Source: Wolbachia endosymbiont (group E) of Neria commutata
GTDB taxonomy: Bacteria; Pseudomonadota; Alphaproteobacteria; Rickettsiales; Anaplasmataceae
Length of the DNA stretch: 64,000 nucleotides
Direction of reading: 5' to 3'
Assembly: GCF_964026735.1 (NCBI RefSeq)
Contig: NZ_OZ034692.1
Span: 930,001-994,000, forward strand
Made by a program: the position numbers and the translations under genes. Each line of letters begins with the position of its first letter. Positions within the stretch are counted from its first letter, which is position 1. Positions 8,404 to 17,695 of this stretch are shown piece after piece. The notes under the pieces were generated by a model. It did no database searches. It was not told the DNA's origin and was given only the letters and a program-made list of their open reading frames with translations.

Positions 8404-9414
8404 TCATTGTCCTTCCTCTCGTAATTTTAATCTTGTTACTTTCTGTACTAGTCTGTGAATATTTACTATTTTTCCCCTTAGATTAATCATTGAGTATCTA
8501 TCAAGCAGTTTAACAGCATTCTTAAGCTTTTCTTCATCATCTGCCATTAATCTTAAGAAAATTTCTCTTATACAAATATCATCAGGAGCAAGGTATGCCA
8601 TAATATTTAAAACATCTATAGCTTGTTTGCCGTATTTTTTATTGTCTGCTATTCTGTTACGTGTAATGTTCCACGTTGTTAACACTGTTTGAGCATAACG
8701 CACTCTACTTTCGCCGTTTTTTTCTCCTGCAAGCAATTCTTCTGTTTCCTTAAACAACTTCTCTGCTTCTTGTCTATATTCTTTCAAGTAATCACTTATT
8801 CTAAATTTCTCAACGTTCCATGATTCCTCGTTTTTGTTGTAAATACATGCAACTGCTTGACCCAAAGCTAATGGGAAATGTTGTAATTCTCTTATCAGCT
8901 CTTCTACTTCCTTATCCTGTAAGTTATCTTGTATGTTCAAAGCTTTTTTTACAAACTCCAAAGCTTCTATTTCATCAAACTCATCCAAGGGTATTACTTC
9001 TATATCTCCTTCTTCTCTTGCCTCCCATTTCCGATCACGAGAAGTAATTAAAATATAAGGCTTATGGTCCAAAGAGAATGGCAAAAACTTACTAATGGCT
9101 TCATATTCCTCAGCGTTATCAAAAATAAAAAGGCTCTTTACATCTTCAAAAAAAGCATATATTTCTTCAATAATAGTTTCGATTGCTTTGTTGTCTCCAC
9201 TTTTATCTTTCGTAGAAACACCTAGTCTGCTGGCTAACCTCAGAAAAGAATTTTCCATAGTTTTAGAGTCTTCAGCATTTATCCAAATAATGTTCCCACC
9301 ATAAAATTCTTTATTTTTACAAGCGTATTTCCTAGCTAATTCACTCTTACCTATTCCTCCAAGTCCGCTAATGGCAACTATTTGTAATACCTCTGCTTGT
9401 GTATTCTTTTGCAA
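8404..9414 (-). CDS. NB-ARC ATPase segment of the broken NLR-like gene
   Basis: 336 codons. Walker A is GLGGIGKSELA (residues 17-27), Walker B is SLFIFDN (94-100), the RNBS-B-like strand is ILITSRDR (121-128), and a GLPL-like block HFPLALGQAV lies near residue 172. The C-terminal ~100 residues look like a winged-helix region ending at the ankyrin junction. The likely missing N-terminus (FTGRENELKK) lies upstream in another frame. A STAND NTPase would oligomerise on ligand recognition. Confidence 0.8.
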   Translation of the reverse strand: MQKNTQAEVLQIVAISGLGGIGKSELARKYACKNKEFYGGNIIWINAEDSKTMENSFLRLASRLGVSTKDKSGDNKAIETIIEEIYAFFEDVKSLFIFDNAEEYEAISKFLPFSLDHKPYILITSRDRKWEAREEGDIEVIPLDEFDEIEALEFVKKALNIQDNLQDKEVEELIRELQHFPLALGQAVACIYNKNEESWNVEKFRISDYLKEYRQEAEKLFKETEELLAGEKNGESRVRYAQTVLTTWNITRNRIADNKKYGKQAIDVLNIMAYLAPDDICIREIFLRLMADDEEKLKNAVKLLDRYSMINLRGKIVNIHRLVQKVTRLKLREEGQ

Positions 9415-9565
9415 TTCTTCATGTATTTTTTTTCAATTCGTTTTCTCTTCCAGTAAACGTTTTGACTGGATATTTCATGTTAAACTTAATAGGCTTTTCT
9501 ATCTTCTTGTTACTCGGTGTTGTTACAGCCGCTTGTATTTGTCGCAGTGTTTTACTATTTTTATG

Positions 9566-9856
9566 TTATTGTTCTGATATTTTATCTATTCCTTTATTCC
9601 CTTTCTCTACTTTTTTTTCTATCCTACATAAAGTACTTGGCAATTTTTCAACTTCTTGAAAAAACTCTTTGCCTTTTTCTGGTGTGAGAAAATGCCCTTT
9701 TTTATTTTTCATCCAACTTGACATCTTTACGAAAAGATCATTGAAAACAATATTGTTTTCATCGTAGTATCTGAATCTTGCGGCCAATTCATTACTTATC
9801 TCATTCTTGATTAACTGTTCTAATTTATCATCATTAGGGAAATTAACTGCAAACAC
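9566..9856 (-). pseudogene. Linker segment of the broken NLR-like gene
   Basis: About 96 residues in the track of the ancestral gene, continuing upstream in frame through KSFLNELVFAV. Helical and charged, ending DKISEQ before an in-frame TAA; the same frame goes on after the stop as HKNSKTLRQIQAAVTTPSNK toward the NB-ARC. No domain recognised. Best read as the spacer between nuclease and ATPase domains. Confidence 0.55.
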
Positions 9857-10092
9857 CAGTTCATTTAAAAAGCTCTTTATTCCCTCACATATTTCTTCAT
9901 TGCTTATTTCCTTTCTCTTCTTCTCATTACGTTTTGTTTTTTTATTTAACTCGGCCTTTATAGAGCCTATATTCTGTTTTAAGTACTCGGCAATCTTACC
10001 ACCTGAATCTATAAGTTTGTATCTTGCACCATCACCTATATTGAGGAAATTGTTCTGTGTTTCTATTGTTTCGACTGCAATGTTCTCCCTTG

Positions 10093-10488
10093 CTAGACTT
10101 TCATGACCAAGATCAGCATTTGTAACAAAAAAAAGTCTTTTATTTTATCCTTGAGTTCTTTATTATATTGAATTTCTAAAAAGGCAGCAAAGTGCTTTGC
10201 TAAGTCGAGATTACCACTTCGTGTCAAGAGGTCATCTACACAAATTTTTTTACTGTTATCTTCCTTATGTTTAACTTGTATAAGCATGTATACTGTTGTT
10301 CCATTTTGTTTGTACCGAAAAACAATATCATCAAAACCTGCAACTGCACTCATTTCTGTGGCTAAGAGGAAAGAGTACTTTTTCTCTACTGCACTCTTTA
10401 AAAACAGCATTAGCCACAATTTTTGATAGTCAATACCTTGGCAAAAATTTCTTGTCCTTCCAGTAGAATAAAATTCAGACATCCCCAA
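10093..10488 (-). pseudogene. N-terminal nuclease-like segment of the broken NLR-like gene
   Basis: 131 codons. Residues 45-75 carry E45, GFDDIVF (51-57) and IQVKHKED (70-77); the spacing of D54 and Q-x-K (71-73) fits a PD-(D/E)XK nuclease of the DUF4297/Cap4-like kind that sits at the N-terminus of several defence ATPases. The last ~12 residues (LLQMLILVMKV) follow a frameshift in a T8 run and are not native. Upstream is an AT-rich spacer. The nuclease assignment rests on motif spacing alone. Confidence 0.6.
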
Positions 10489-10543
10489 TCTAGTATGATT
10501 TTAAAAATAGATACAAATAAATGGTAAAAAATCAATAAACGTT

Positions 10544-10758
10544 GTACAGTCCCGGAGTATGATGGCATGGATTAAGTATAAATAACTCAGGAAATTGTGT
10601 GCACTGGTTGCATATAAATTCATATGGGGGTAAGACCCTTAAGCCGCTTTGTATTGCTCAACATACTCCCTCTGTCGTTCTGGCGCACCCATGTAACCGC
10701 AACTCCTCCTTTAATGGTAACTTCTCATATATCATGCCATCACACTCTGGGACTGTAC
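10544..10758. repeat. MITE-like 215-bp element with 26-bp terminal inverted repeats
   Basis: GTACAGTCCCGGAGTATGAT at 10544 recurs inverted at 10733-10758 (GTACAGTCCCAGAGTGTGAT); 24 of 26 bases match. The interior carries decayed pieces resembling both ends of the IS481-like remnant at 15723-15975 (for example a CATATGAATTTATATG block), so it is an internal deletion derivative of that element. It sits between the NLR-like gene and an ankyrin gene. Confidence 0.7.
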
Positions 10759-10945
10759 ATTTAAGAATAAAAAAGCCTGATAGGTGCATCATTCTTTAGC
10801 AAAACAAGACCTAAAGTTTTGCGCGATATCATCAAATTATACTTTTACAATCTCTTAAACTTATGCGCGATATTAACATTCATTGCAAATTAACTTATTA
10901 GTATATATAATTTTGATGGGTTGGTTAAATTGTGAGGGTTGAATT

Positions 10946-11550
10946 ATGCCAAGAGGTTTACAAAAACTTACTATTGCAGGAAACAACTCCCTCCATTTTG
11001 CTTGTTGGAACGGAGACTTTGAGATTGTACGACTATTCTTAGAGCATCAGCGTACACTAAACTCTGTAGATGATGAATTTAAAGGTCTTGTTGGTATACA
11101 GAACAGTGAGGGTGACACAGCACTGCATTACGCTACCAGAAATGGACATTTAGAAATTGCAGAATACCTATTAAGCAGTGGTGCAGATCATACAATTCAG
11201 AATAACAAGAAAGAAACGCCTTTAGACTGTTTATTAAAAAAACATGAGCCACAAGAGTTGCTAGACTTAGCTATACAGAAAGGTTTTCTTAAGTTAGCCG
11301 AATTATCAATAGATGCAGGAGCAGATGTTAATCTCATTAACAGGGATGAAAAATTCACTTCACCATTGTCCGAAGCTGTTGAAAATAACAATTTAGCAGT
11401 TGTGCAATCGCTTGTTGGAAGGGGAGCGAATATTAGATTTACAGCATCTAAAGATAGTAACATGGTAAGTATGTTACATCTGGCTGCTAGTAACTGCAAT
11501 CTAGAAATGATGGAATTCTTTATAGGAAAAGGGCTAGATGTTAACGAGAC
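10946..11550 (+). pseudogene. Ankyrin-repeat gene, 3' end lost to an IS5 insertion
   Basis: ATG at 10946, preceded by a GAGGGTTGAATT ribosome-binding-like stretch. About 201 native residues with five to six ankyrin units (NSLHFACWNGDFEIVRLFLE, DTALHYATRNGHLEIAEYLL, SMLHLAASNCNLEMMEFFIG) up to GLDVNET. The frame then runs 12 codons into the IS5 copy at 11553 and stops at 11587. No continuation is visible beyond the IS, where an IS630 end and unrelated DNA follow, so the original C-terminus is gone. Confidence 0.7.
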
Positions 11551-11622
11551 TAGCCCCCCTGCGAAACAACGTGAAGCAAGTTGCTGATAAAATCTGGTAA
11601 GAAATCCCCAGCCCAAAAATTA

Positions 11623-12165
11623 TTAAAAATAATGCCTCAAATTCACAATTCCTGCTATAATATTAAATCTCATGTTGTATTTCTTCTGAAAATTGCGGTA
11701 AACATTTGACATTATTTTGAAGATTTTTATCTCGCGAATCTTATTTTCCACACGCATCCTGAACGATGCCAGCTTTCGATTATGCTCCTTTTGCACCTCC
11801 GTTAGTGGTTTTTTACGGTGTTTTTTGTACGGAATCACAACGTTTTTCTGCAGTTTTTGCCAACCTTGATACCCAGAATCGGCATATTTTATGCTATCTT
11901 TGGGCAACAATTTTTCCTGTTTCCTTATGCGAAAATCATGCATTCGACCTCTATGCGACTTCGAAATCGACAGAATTTGCCCATTTCCCCCGATCACAAT
12001 TTCGGTTTTTATTGTGGTTGCTTTCTTTTTTCCGGAATAACTTTTCTTACGTTTTTTGCTGTCTTTCGGCCGCTGTATCGGTTGCTCCGTGACGTCTGCT
12101 AAAATTTTTAAAATCCTTTCTGGCGTCAGCGTTCTATCCTTTTTTATAGTAATTTTTTTGGCCAA
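11623..12165 (-). CDS. IS5-family transposase, C-terminal DDE part (copy B)
   Basis: 180 codons after the in-frame TAG. Carries GNGQILSISKSHRGRMHDFR, KYADSGYQGWQKLQ and the final VENKIREIKIFKIMSNVYRN, typical of the DDE_Tnp_4-like IS5 transposases. It is in the same frame as the upstream part, so the full product would be 277 residues if the stop were suppressed. Confidence 0.8.
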   Translation of the reverse strand: MAKKITIKKDRTLTPERILKILADVTEQPIQRPKDSKKRKKSYSGKKKATTIKTEIVIGGNGQILSISKSHRGRMHDFRIRKQEKLLPKDSIKYADSGYQGWQKLQKNVVIPYKKHRKKPLTEVQKEHNRKLASFRMRVENKIREIKIFKIMSNVYRNFQKKYNMRFNIIAGIVNLRHYF

Positions 12166-12171
12166 TAATGG

Positions 12172-12456
12172 CTACATTTTCTTAAAAAGTCGGCAAATAT
12201 TTGAGTTGTGCAAATTAAACAAAAACCCTAAAAATGGATGCGTTATGTACGTTCTGTAATAAATTAGAACACATAAAATCCTGTCTTCTAGCTCCTCAAC
12301 ATGCGATTTTCTTCCGTGACATTTCTTTTTCGCCTCCATTTTTTCCCACTCTGGACGCACTTTTGCCACAATTTTTTCAAATTCAGATGTTGTGAGCCCT
12401 GTCAATTGTCTAAAAATATATGGTGTTCTTGCTATTTTTACGTAACTTATTGCCAT
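12172..12456 (-). CDS. IS5-family transposase, N-terminal part (copy B)
   Basis: 94 codons: MAISYVKIARTPYIFRQLTG, then FEKIVAKVRPEWEKMEAKKK and ILCVLIYYRTYITHPFLGFL, an HTH-like DNA-binding region of IS5 transposases. It ends RLFKKM at TAG 12172-12174; the frame continues PLLAKKITIKKDRTLTPERI without a shift. The same TAG occurs in copy C. Confidence 0.8.
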   Translation of the reverse strand: MAISYVKIARTPYIFRQLTGLTTSEFEKIVAKVRPEWEKMEAKKKCHGRKSHVEELEDRILCVLIYYRTYITHPFLGFLFNLHNSNICRLFKKM

Positions 12457-12534
12457 CTTCCCTCTCCTAAAACTTTCATTTTACATGCTTTTTAGTCGTT
12501 TTTACCTACTTTCTACCTTTTCGCAGGGGGTCTA

Positions 12535-12607
12535 CTGTATACCATCACTTTTCCTACATGCCTAAATGGTCATTATACAGTTATCATTTGCTTTGGAAAG
12601 TACTATA
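12535..12607 (-). repeat. Solo IS630 end (remnant)
   Basis: These 73 bases match the promoter-proximal end of the IS630 copy at 50491-51415: CTGTATACCATCACTTTTCC, and the terminal repeat GCTTTGGAAAGTACTATA at the right edge. Only the end and the first few codons of the transposase survive. The IS5 copy B abuts it at a TA. Confidence 0.8.
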
Positions 12608-12725
12608 AAACTTATAATCTGCTTTACAAGCGTTTACTCAAACCACCAGCTTCAGCTGGTTGTAATTGATCCATTTTACATAACGGCTATGAGAACGAGT
12701 TTTAATTGAACGGTAACCTCCTTTC

Positions 12726-13673
12726 TTAAAGCTCAACATGAATAGGAGGGAGGCCATCAGTAGGATTAGGTATCGGAGGAGCTGGTATTGGATCCGGTAA
12801 AGAAACTGTTTGTGGTGCTGAGATATGTGGCTCATTATGCAAATTGTCATTGTGAATAGAACACATGAGTTTATTAAATGATAAAAAATCAGGTGCTTTA
12901 TCTCTGTAAAAATTCTTATCGTGCATATCTTTTAATAAAGGCTCAAAGCCTGCACTTAGGAATTTATCCGCTCCGCTTACGCATCTATCTACGTGACTTT
13001 TTAGACTGTCTCCAAGATATTGGGCTGCATTCTGGCCATCACCTGTAAGAGCATTATTCATTGCTATACAGCCGCATTTTAGAGCATCGACTTGTGTATC
13101 TATTCCTGCAACTTTTTTCATGTCAGCAAATGTTTTATCAATATCAGCTCTTAATTGTTCAGGATCGATGGAAAAATGCTTTGATAAACTTGGTAATTTA
13201 CTTAAATTGACTGAATCAAGTAAATTTTTCTCTGTTCCAAATATTACACTATAAGCATCTAGTGTTGGCAATATCTTACCAAATGAATAATCTGACACTC
13301 TACTTATCAGATAATGCTCTTCTTGTAGGGTTTTAGTTAGTAGATCATGAATTTCTTGAGAATTGCTTTTTTCTGTTTTGATTCCATTCAGTTCTTCTAG
13401 CGCGGTATCTAAGTCAGTTTTTATATCTATAAGTTTGGATTTAGTGGCTATTTTTAGAACGAGGTCTTTACATGAAGCATCTTCTTCTCTCAGGGTTTGC
13501 GTATATTTATCAATAATTTTTTCATATACCCGCATAAAGAATTCTAATTCCTCAGAAGATGCTTTTGCAATATCAAGCTTCTCTCTAGCATATTGCTGCA
13601 CAAATTCAAGCAAGAGTGATATTTTTCCAATCTCCTTCATTATAGCTTTGCACTCCTTTTGGGCTGAAGTCAT
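12726..13673 (-). pseudogene. C-terminal piece of the broken large hypothetical gene
   Basis: 315 codons, helical, starting MTSAQKECKAIMKEIGKISL (the true join with the upstream piece is a frameshift in this region) and ending with a Pro-rich tail VSLPDPIPAPPIPNPTDGLP. No domain recognised. Confidence 0.5.
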
Positions 13674-14274
13674 ATTTTATAGATTCTTTTGCACGCTCTG
13701 CATGTTTTCTTGCATCCCCTAAATTACCAGCTTTCATTGCTGCATCAGCTTCTGCTATATGATATTTTTTAGTGTTTGTAACTATATCAGCAGCTGCATG
13801 AGATATTTTTTGAATGATGCTGTTATGCAGATGGGAATAATTATCAACTTCCCTGTCAATTACTGAATCCATTTTATTGAGTAGATCTTCCAATTTTTCT
13901 ATTTTTCCTTTTGTATAGCTTTTGCTTATATCATCTGCTTGATAAGCATATATAGCCTCACCTCTGCCGTTTGTATCTTTTGCATAATTCATTACTTCAA
14001 ATAGTTTTTTTGCTTCTTGTAGCACTCTAATTTTTCTTGATGACACACCAACTTCACTCGAAGGGCTTTCTTTTTCTAGATGATCTATGAAATTTACTGC
14101 ATATTCTATTCCCTCAAGAAACTTTTCCATTTTTTCATTTCTCTGAGTTGACAATAGATTATAACTTTCATAATCTTTGTGGCTATGTTTACAAGACCCC
14201 TTTGCCCATTTCCAAAAACCTTTAAAGCTAATTTCTTTAGATTCTCTACAATCTCCATTTAAAACTCGATACAC
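13606..14274 (-). pseudogene. Third piece of the broken large hypothetical gene
   Basis: 222 codons. The frame is open further upstream to the TGA at ~14353 (DIPEAGSGFVKAVDD), so the ATG at 14274 is internal. Content is charged and helical (KIEKLEDLLNKMDSVIDREV). The last ~15 residues overlap the next piece in another frame. Confidence 0.5.
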
Positions 14275-14367
14275 CCTTTCTGCTTCCGCTGTCTCTGCTA
14301 TTAGACCTGTTAAATCATCAACAGCTTTAACAAAACCACTACCCGCTTCTGGTATATCTACAATCGA

Positions 14368-14724
14368 TCATGCTTCTGCACTCTCAATTGATCTTACTTC
14401 ACCAGATGGACCAGGCTTTGGATCATTGCCACCATGTCCTCCATTGGAATCATCGTGATCATCTTTCTTATCGTGAGAATCTTTAAATGGTTTGCAAGTT
14501 GGAGTAATGAGAATAAGCTTTTTATCGGCTAGCATTTGTTGAACAGTTTTGTTGTGTTGTGCATTGTTAATAGCTTGTTGAACTATTACTTTATCTTGTG
14601 AATTTAAATCACGTACAATTTGCTCCAAAGCGGTTCTTTCTCTGATTGCATTTTTATGTTGTTTAGAGTTTAATCCGAATCCTGATACAATAGGACTTAC
14701 AACATCGATTTCATACCCATTCAA
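14368..14724 (-). pseudogene. Second piece of the broken large hypothetical gene
   Basis: 118 codons; the frame is open upstream through EEHDEQLIGAEGLRAEINII, so the start is internal. It contains a Gln/Asn-rich helix (VIVQQAINNAQHNKTVQQML) and a low-complexity Asp/His/Gly linker (KKDDHDDSNGGHGGNDPKPG). It ends at an in-frame TGA, after which the same frame continues. Confidence 0.5.
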
Positions 14725-14783
14725 TATGATATTAATTTCAGCTCTTAAACCTTCAGCACCAATTAATTGTTCATCATGCTCTT

Positions 14784-15590
14784 CTAACTGTGCGCATAAT
14801 GCATCTGACTCTTCTCTGCTTCGTCGTGCAATTGCACCTTCGACTCTATAAGACCATTTTCATTAAGCACAATTCTTGCGTGTGGCATAATATCATTTAT
14901 AAACTCCTCCATTACATGTTCAACTGCAAGACTTCTAATAGCTCTATTGGCAAAAAGCACAAATTCCAGCTTTTTTTCATTTTCCTCTCCGGCTGGCTTT
15001 TGGTATTTTTTTGCCATTTCTAGTATTTTATTTTTTCTCTCATCAGAGTTAAATCGCTCGTCTGTTATGAACAGTCTATCCATCTTCTCATTGTATTCTC
15101 TGTGGACTTTTTGTAGATAATAGTTAAGATCTTTATATAAATTATTTAATTCATGTGCATTAGTTTCATATTCATTCCAGTTATTATCCTTTATAGCACT
15201 CAACGCATAGTATAAGCGCTCTGTAATATCTACTACCGAGTTCTCAACTTGACGGTCGATTTCTGGTAAACACAGACTACCATAATGTGCAACAGAACAA
15301 GCAATTAAATTACGAATTTTGCCAAACAACTGTGACTGTTCTTCTCTCGCAAGCTCTCTCTCAAGATCTGCAAAACCTGTTGTATAACATGGAAATACTA
15401 AAGGAGTTTCTTCCAAAATGATACTACTTGGTCTCTCTTCTATAACTTGTGCTGGTGGCAAAGGAGGGGTTATAGTTGTTGATAGCGGAGTAGGTTTCAG
15501 CTCTACTTTTTCTTCCTTATCATCTGGATGTTTCTTGCTTGCGCTAACGCCCCTCTTCACCCTTATCAAACCCTCTTCATTGTAAGACAT
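14784..15590 (-). pseudogene. N-terminal piece of the broken large hypothetical gene
   Basis: 268 codons from MSYNEEGLIRVKRGVSASKK. A Pro/Thr-rich segment (residues ~33-60) precedes a long helical region (YETNAHELNNLYKDLNYYLQ). The final ~12 residues (LHDEAEKSQMHYAHS) come after the frameshift. No signal peptide or known domain. Confidence 0.5.
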
Positions 15591-15722
15591 ATATAACCCT
15601 AAAAAATATTAATTCCAGACCGCATAATATAAAAATTGAGTTAATTATATGTGAATATTATTTTTGGCCTATGTATTGATGCTTTGTAAAAGTATAATAA
15701 TATTTTTATTGACAGCTAAGAT

Positions 15723-15975
15723 GTATAGCCCCAGAGTGTGATGGCATGGATTAAGTATCTGGAGCACCGGTTACATATAAATTCGTATGGTGTCAGACTC
15801 TTGAGAGTTTTAAGCTGTTTTGCATAATTTTACGATAGTTTTTGGTATAGTGCTCAGAAAGCTTTGCTGATACCTCTTGACTATTTTCTATTGCTCTACG
15901 CACCGCCCTCTGTTGTTTTAGCGCACCTATAACTCCTCCTTTGATGGTAATTTTCTCATGTATTAGGGACTATAC
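15723..15975 (-). mobile_element. IS481-like transposase remnant with terminal repeats
   Basis: GTATAGCCCCAGAGTGTGAT at 15723 and an inverted match (GTATAGTCCCTA) ending at 15975 bound a 253-bp remnant. The minus strand reads in broken frames LKSLTPYEFICNRCSRYLIH-like near the left end, resembling the C-terminus of IS481-type integrases, and an Ala/Gln-rich N-terminal-like segment near the right end. Same family as the MITE at 10544-10758. Family assignment is tentative. Confidence 0.5.
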
Positions 15976-16606
15976 ACCTAGAGTATCATCAGAACGTTTA
16001 AAGCGCATAGCTCCTTGCTGTTTGACTACTTGTTCTATATCATGATCTTTCTCTAATGGCTCAGTAATTTATTGATTAACTACTTCTTTTTTTAAATAGT
16101 CTGTTGAATATTTTACCTTTAGCATAAAAACCCTCTTTATTTCGTGTTAAATCTAGCATCAAATTTGTCATACGATCTTAGTTGATAAAATCGGCAATGC
16201 AAGTTTTTTATGCAATATTTTTAAGTTAGAAATCAGTATCAATCAAAATTATTATGTTTACTGCTTAATTTCAGTTTTGTTGTAAATTTGTCAAATTTTT
16301 TGTTCTCTCTCTCAATCACATATGGCCTCATTAAAATTTATACCATAGCTAATATATAGGAATGTGGGCAATTTTGATTATTTTACATAATGCAACAGAG
16401 AGCAAGTTCTTTTCGTATACTAACCTCCATACCCGATGTCCATGAACTTTTCTATATGGTAATTCTAGAATATTCCAAAATCCGCTACAGTAGCTAACTT
16501 TAACCTATTATGCATAGGGTGTTCTGTATTCAATTATTCCCTAAAAAATCCCTAAGATCTTATGTGTATGCCATAAGATGAGAAAATTTCGCAAAAAATT
16601 TCTTCT
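15976..16606. other. Non-coding spacer with a degenerate short frame
   Basis: About 630 bp downstream of mreB. A minus-strand ATG at 16125 with an AAAGAGGG ribosome binding site reads MLKVKYSTDYLKKEVVNQ then stops; the frame resumes ITEPLEKDHDIEQVVKQQ after the TAA. It may be a dead transposon gene related to the IS481-like remnant next to it. The rest is AT-rich, with nothing I recognise. Confidence 0.4.

Positions 16607-17695
<1,089 letters not shown>

Larger units (their letters stand above)
6930..10488 (-). pseudogene. Broken NLR/STAND-like gene: nuclease-like domain + NB-ARC + ankyrin repeats
   Basis: Four collinear minus-strand segments read as one ~1,180-residue protein if four lesions are repaired: a one-base slip in a T8 run near 10125, an in-frame TAA at about 9566, a one-base slip in an A8 run near 9425, and a frameshift near 8405. 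Across each break the alternative frame continues sensibly: FFFVTNADLGHESLAREN after the first, FTGRENELKKIHEELQKN across the third, and DNEEEALRKALELMNNN across the last. Domain order is a PD-(D/E)XK-like N-terminus, a helical linker, NB-ARC P-loop ATPase, then about twelve ankyrin repeats. The architecture recalls bacterial antiphage STAND proteins and animal NLRs. Function is inferred only, and the gene as it stands is inactivated or fragmented. Confidence 0.75.
11553..12532 (-). mobile_element. IS5-family insertion sequence, complete copy B
   Basis: 980 bp bounded by terminal inverted repeats (left GCCCCCCTGCGAAA; right end, reversed, GACCCCCTGCGAAA) and flanked by TA on both sides, consistent with a TA target duplication. 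It encodes a single transposase frame on the minus strand (12456 to 11623) interrupted by one in-frame TAG at 12172-12174. Nearly identical to copy C at 60221-61199. It separates an ankyrin gene from an IS630 end. Confidence 0.88.
12726..15590 (-). pseudogene. Large hypothetical gene broken by two frameshifts and one stop
   Basis: Four collinear pieces reconstruct one ~950-residue protein. Breaks: a frameshift near 14855 (the other frame continues VEGAIARRSREESDALCAQL), an in-frame TGA at about 14353-14355 (continuing SIVDIPEAGSGFVKAVDDLT), and a frameshift within about 13610-13680. The protein would be helical and charged with a Pro-rich N-terminal segment (TPPLPPAQ) and a Pro-rich C-terminus (PAPPIPNPTDGLPP). 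No membrane segment or known domain is recognised. Probably a Wolbachia lineage-specific protein. Strong pseudogene evidence, no function proposed. Confidence 0.65.

Noticed and set aside
10599..10799. 66-residue plus-strand frame
   Set aside because: Lies within the MITE-like element and its coding looks incidental to the terminal repeats.
11766..12259. Plus-strand frames opposite the IS5 transposases (also 60434-60770)
   Set aside because: They are antisense shadows of the IS5 transposase and repeat in both copies for that reason.
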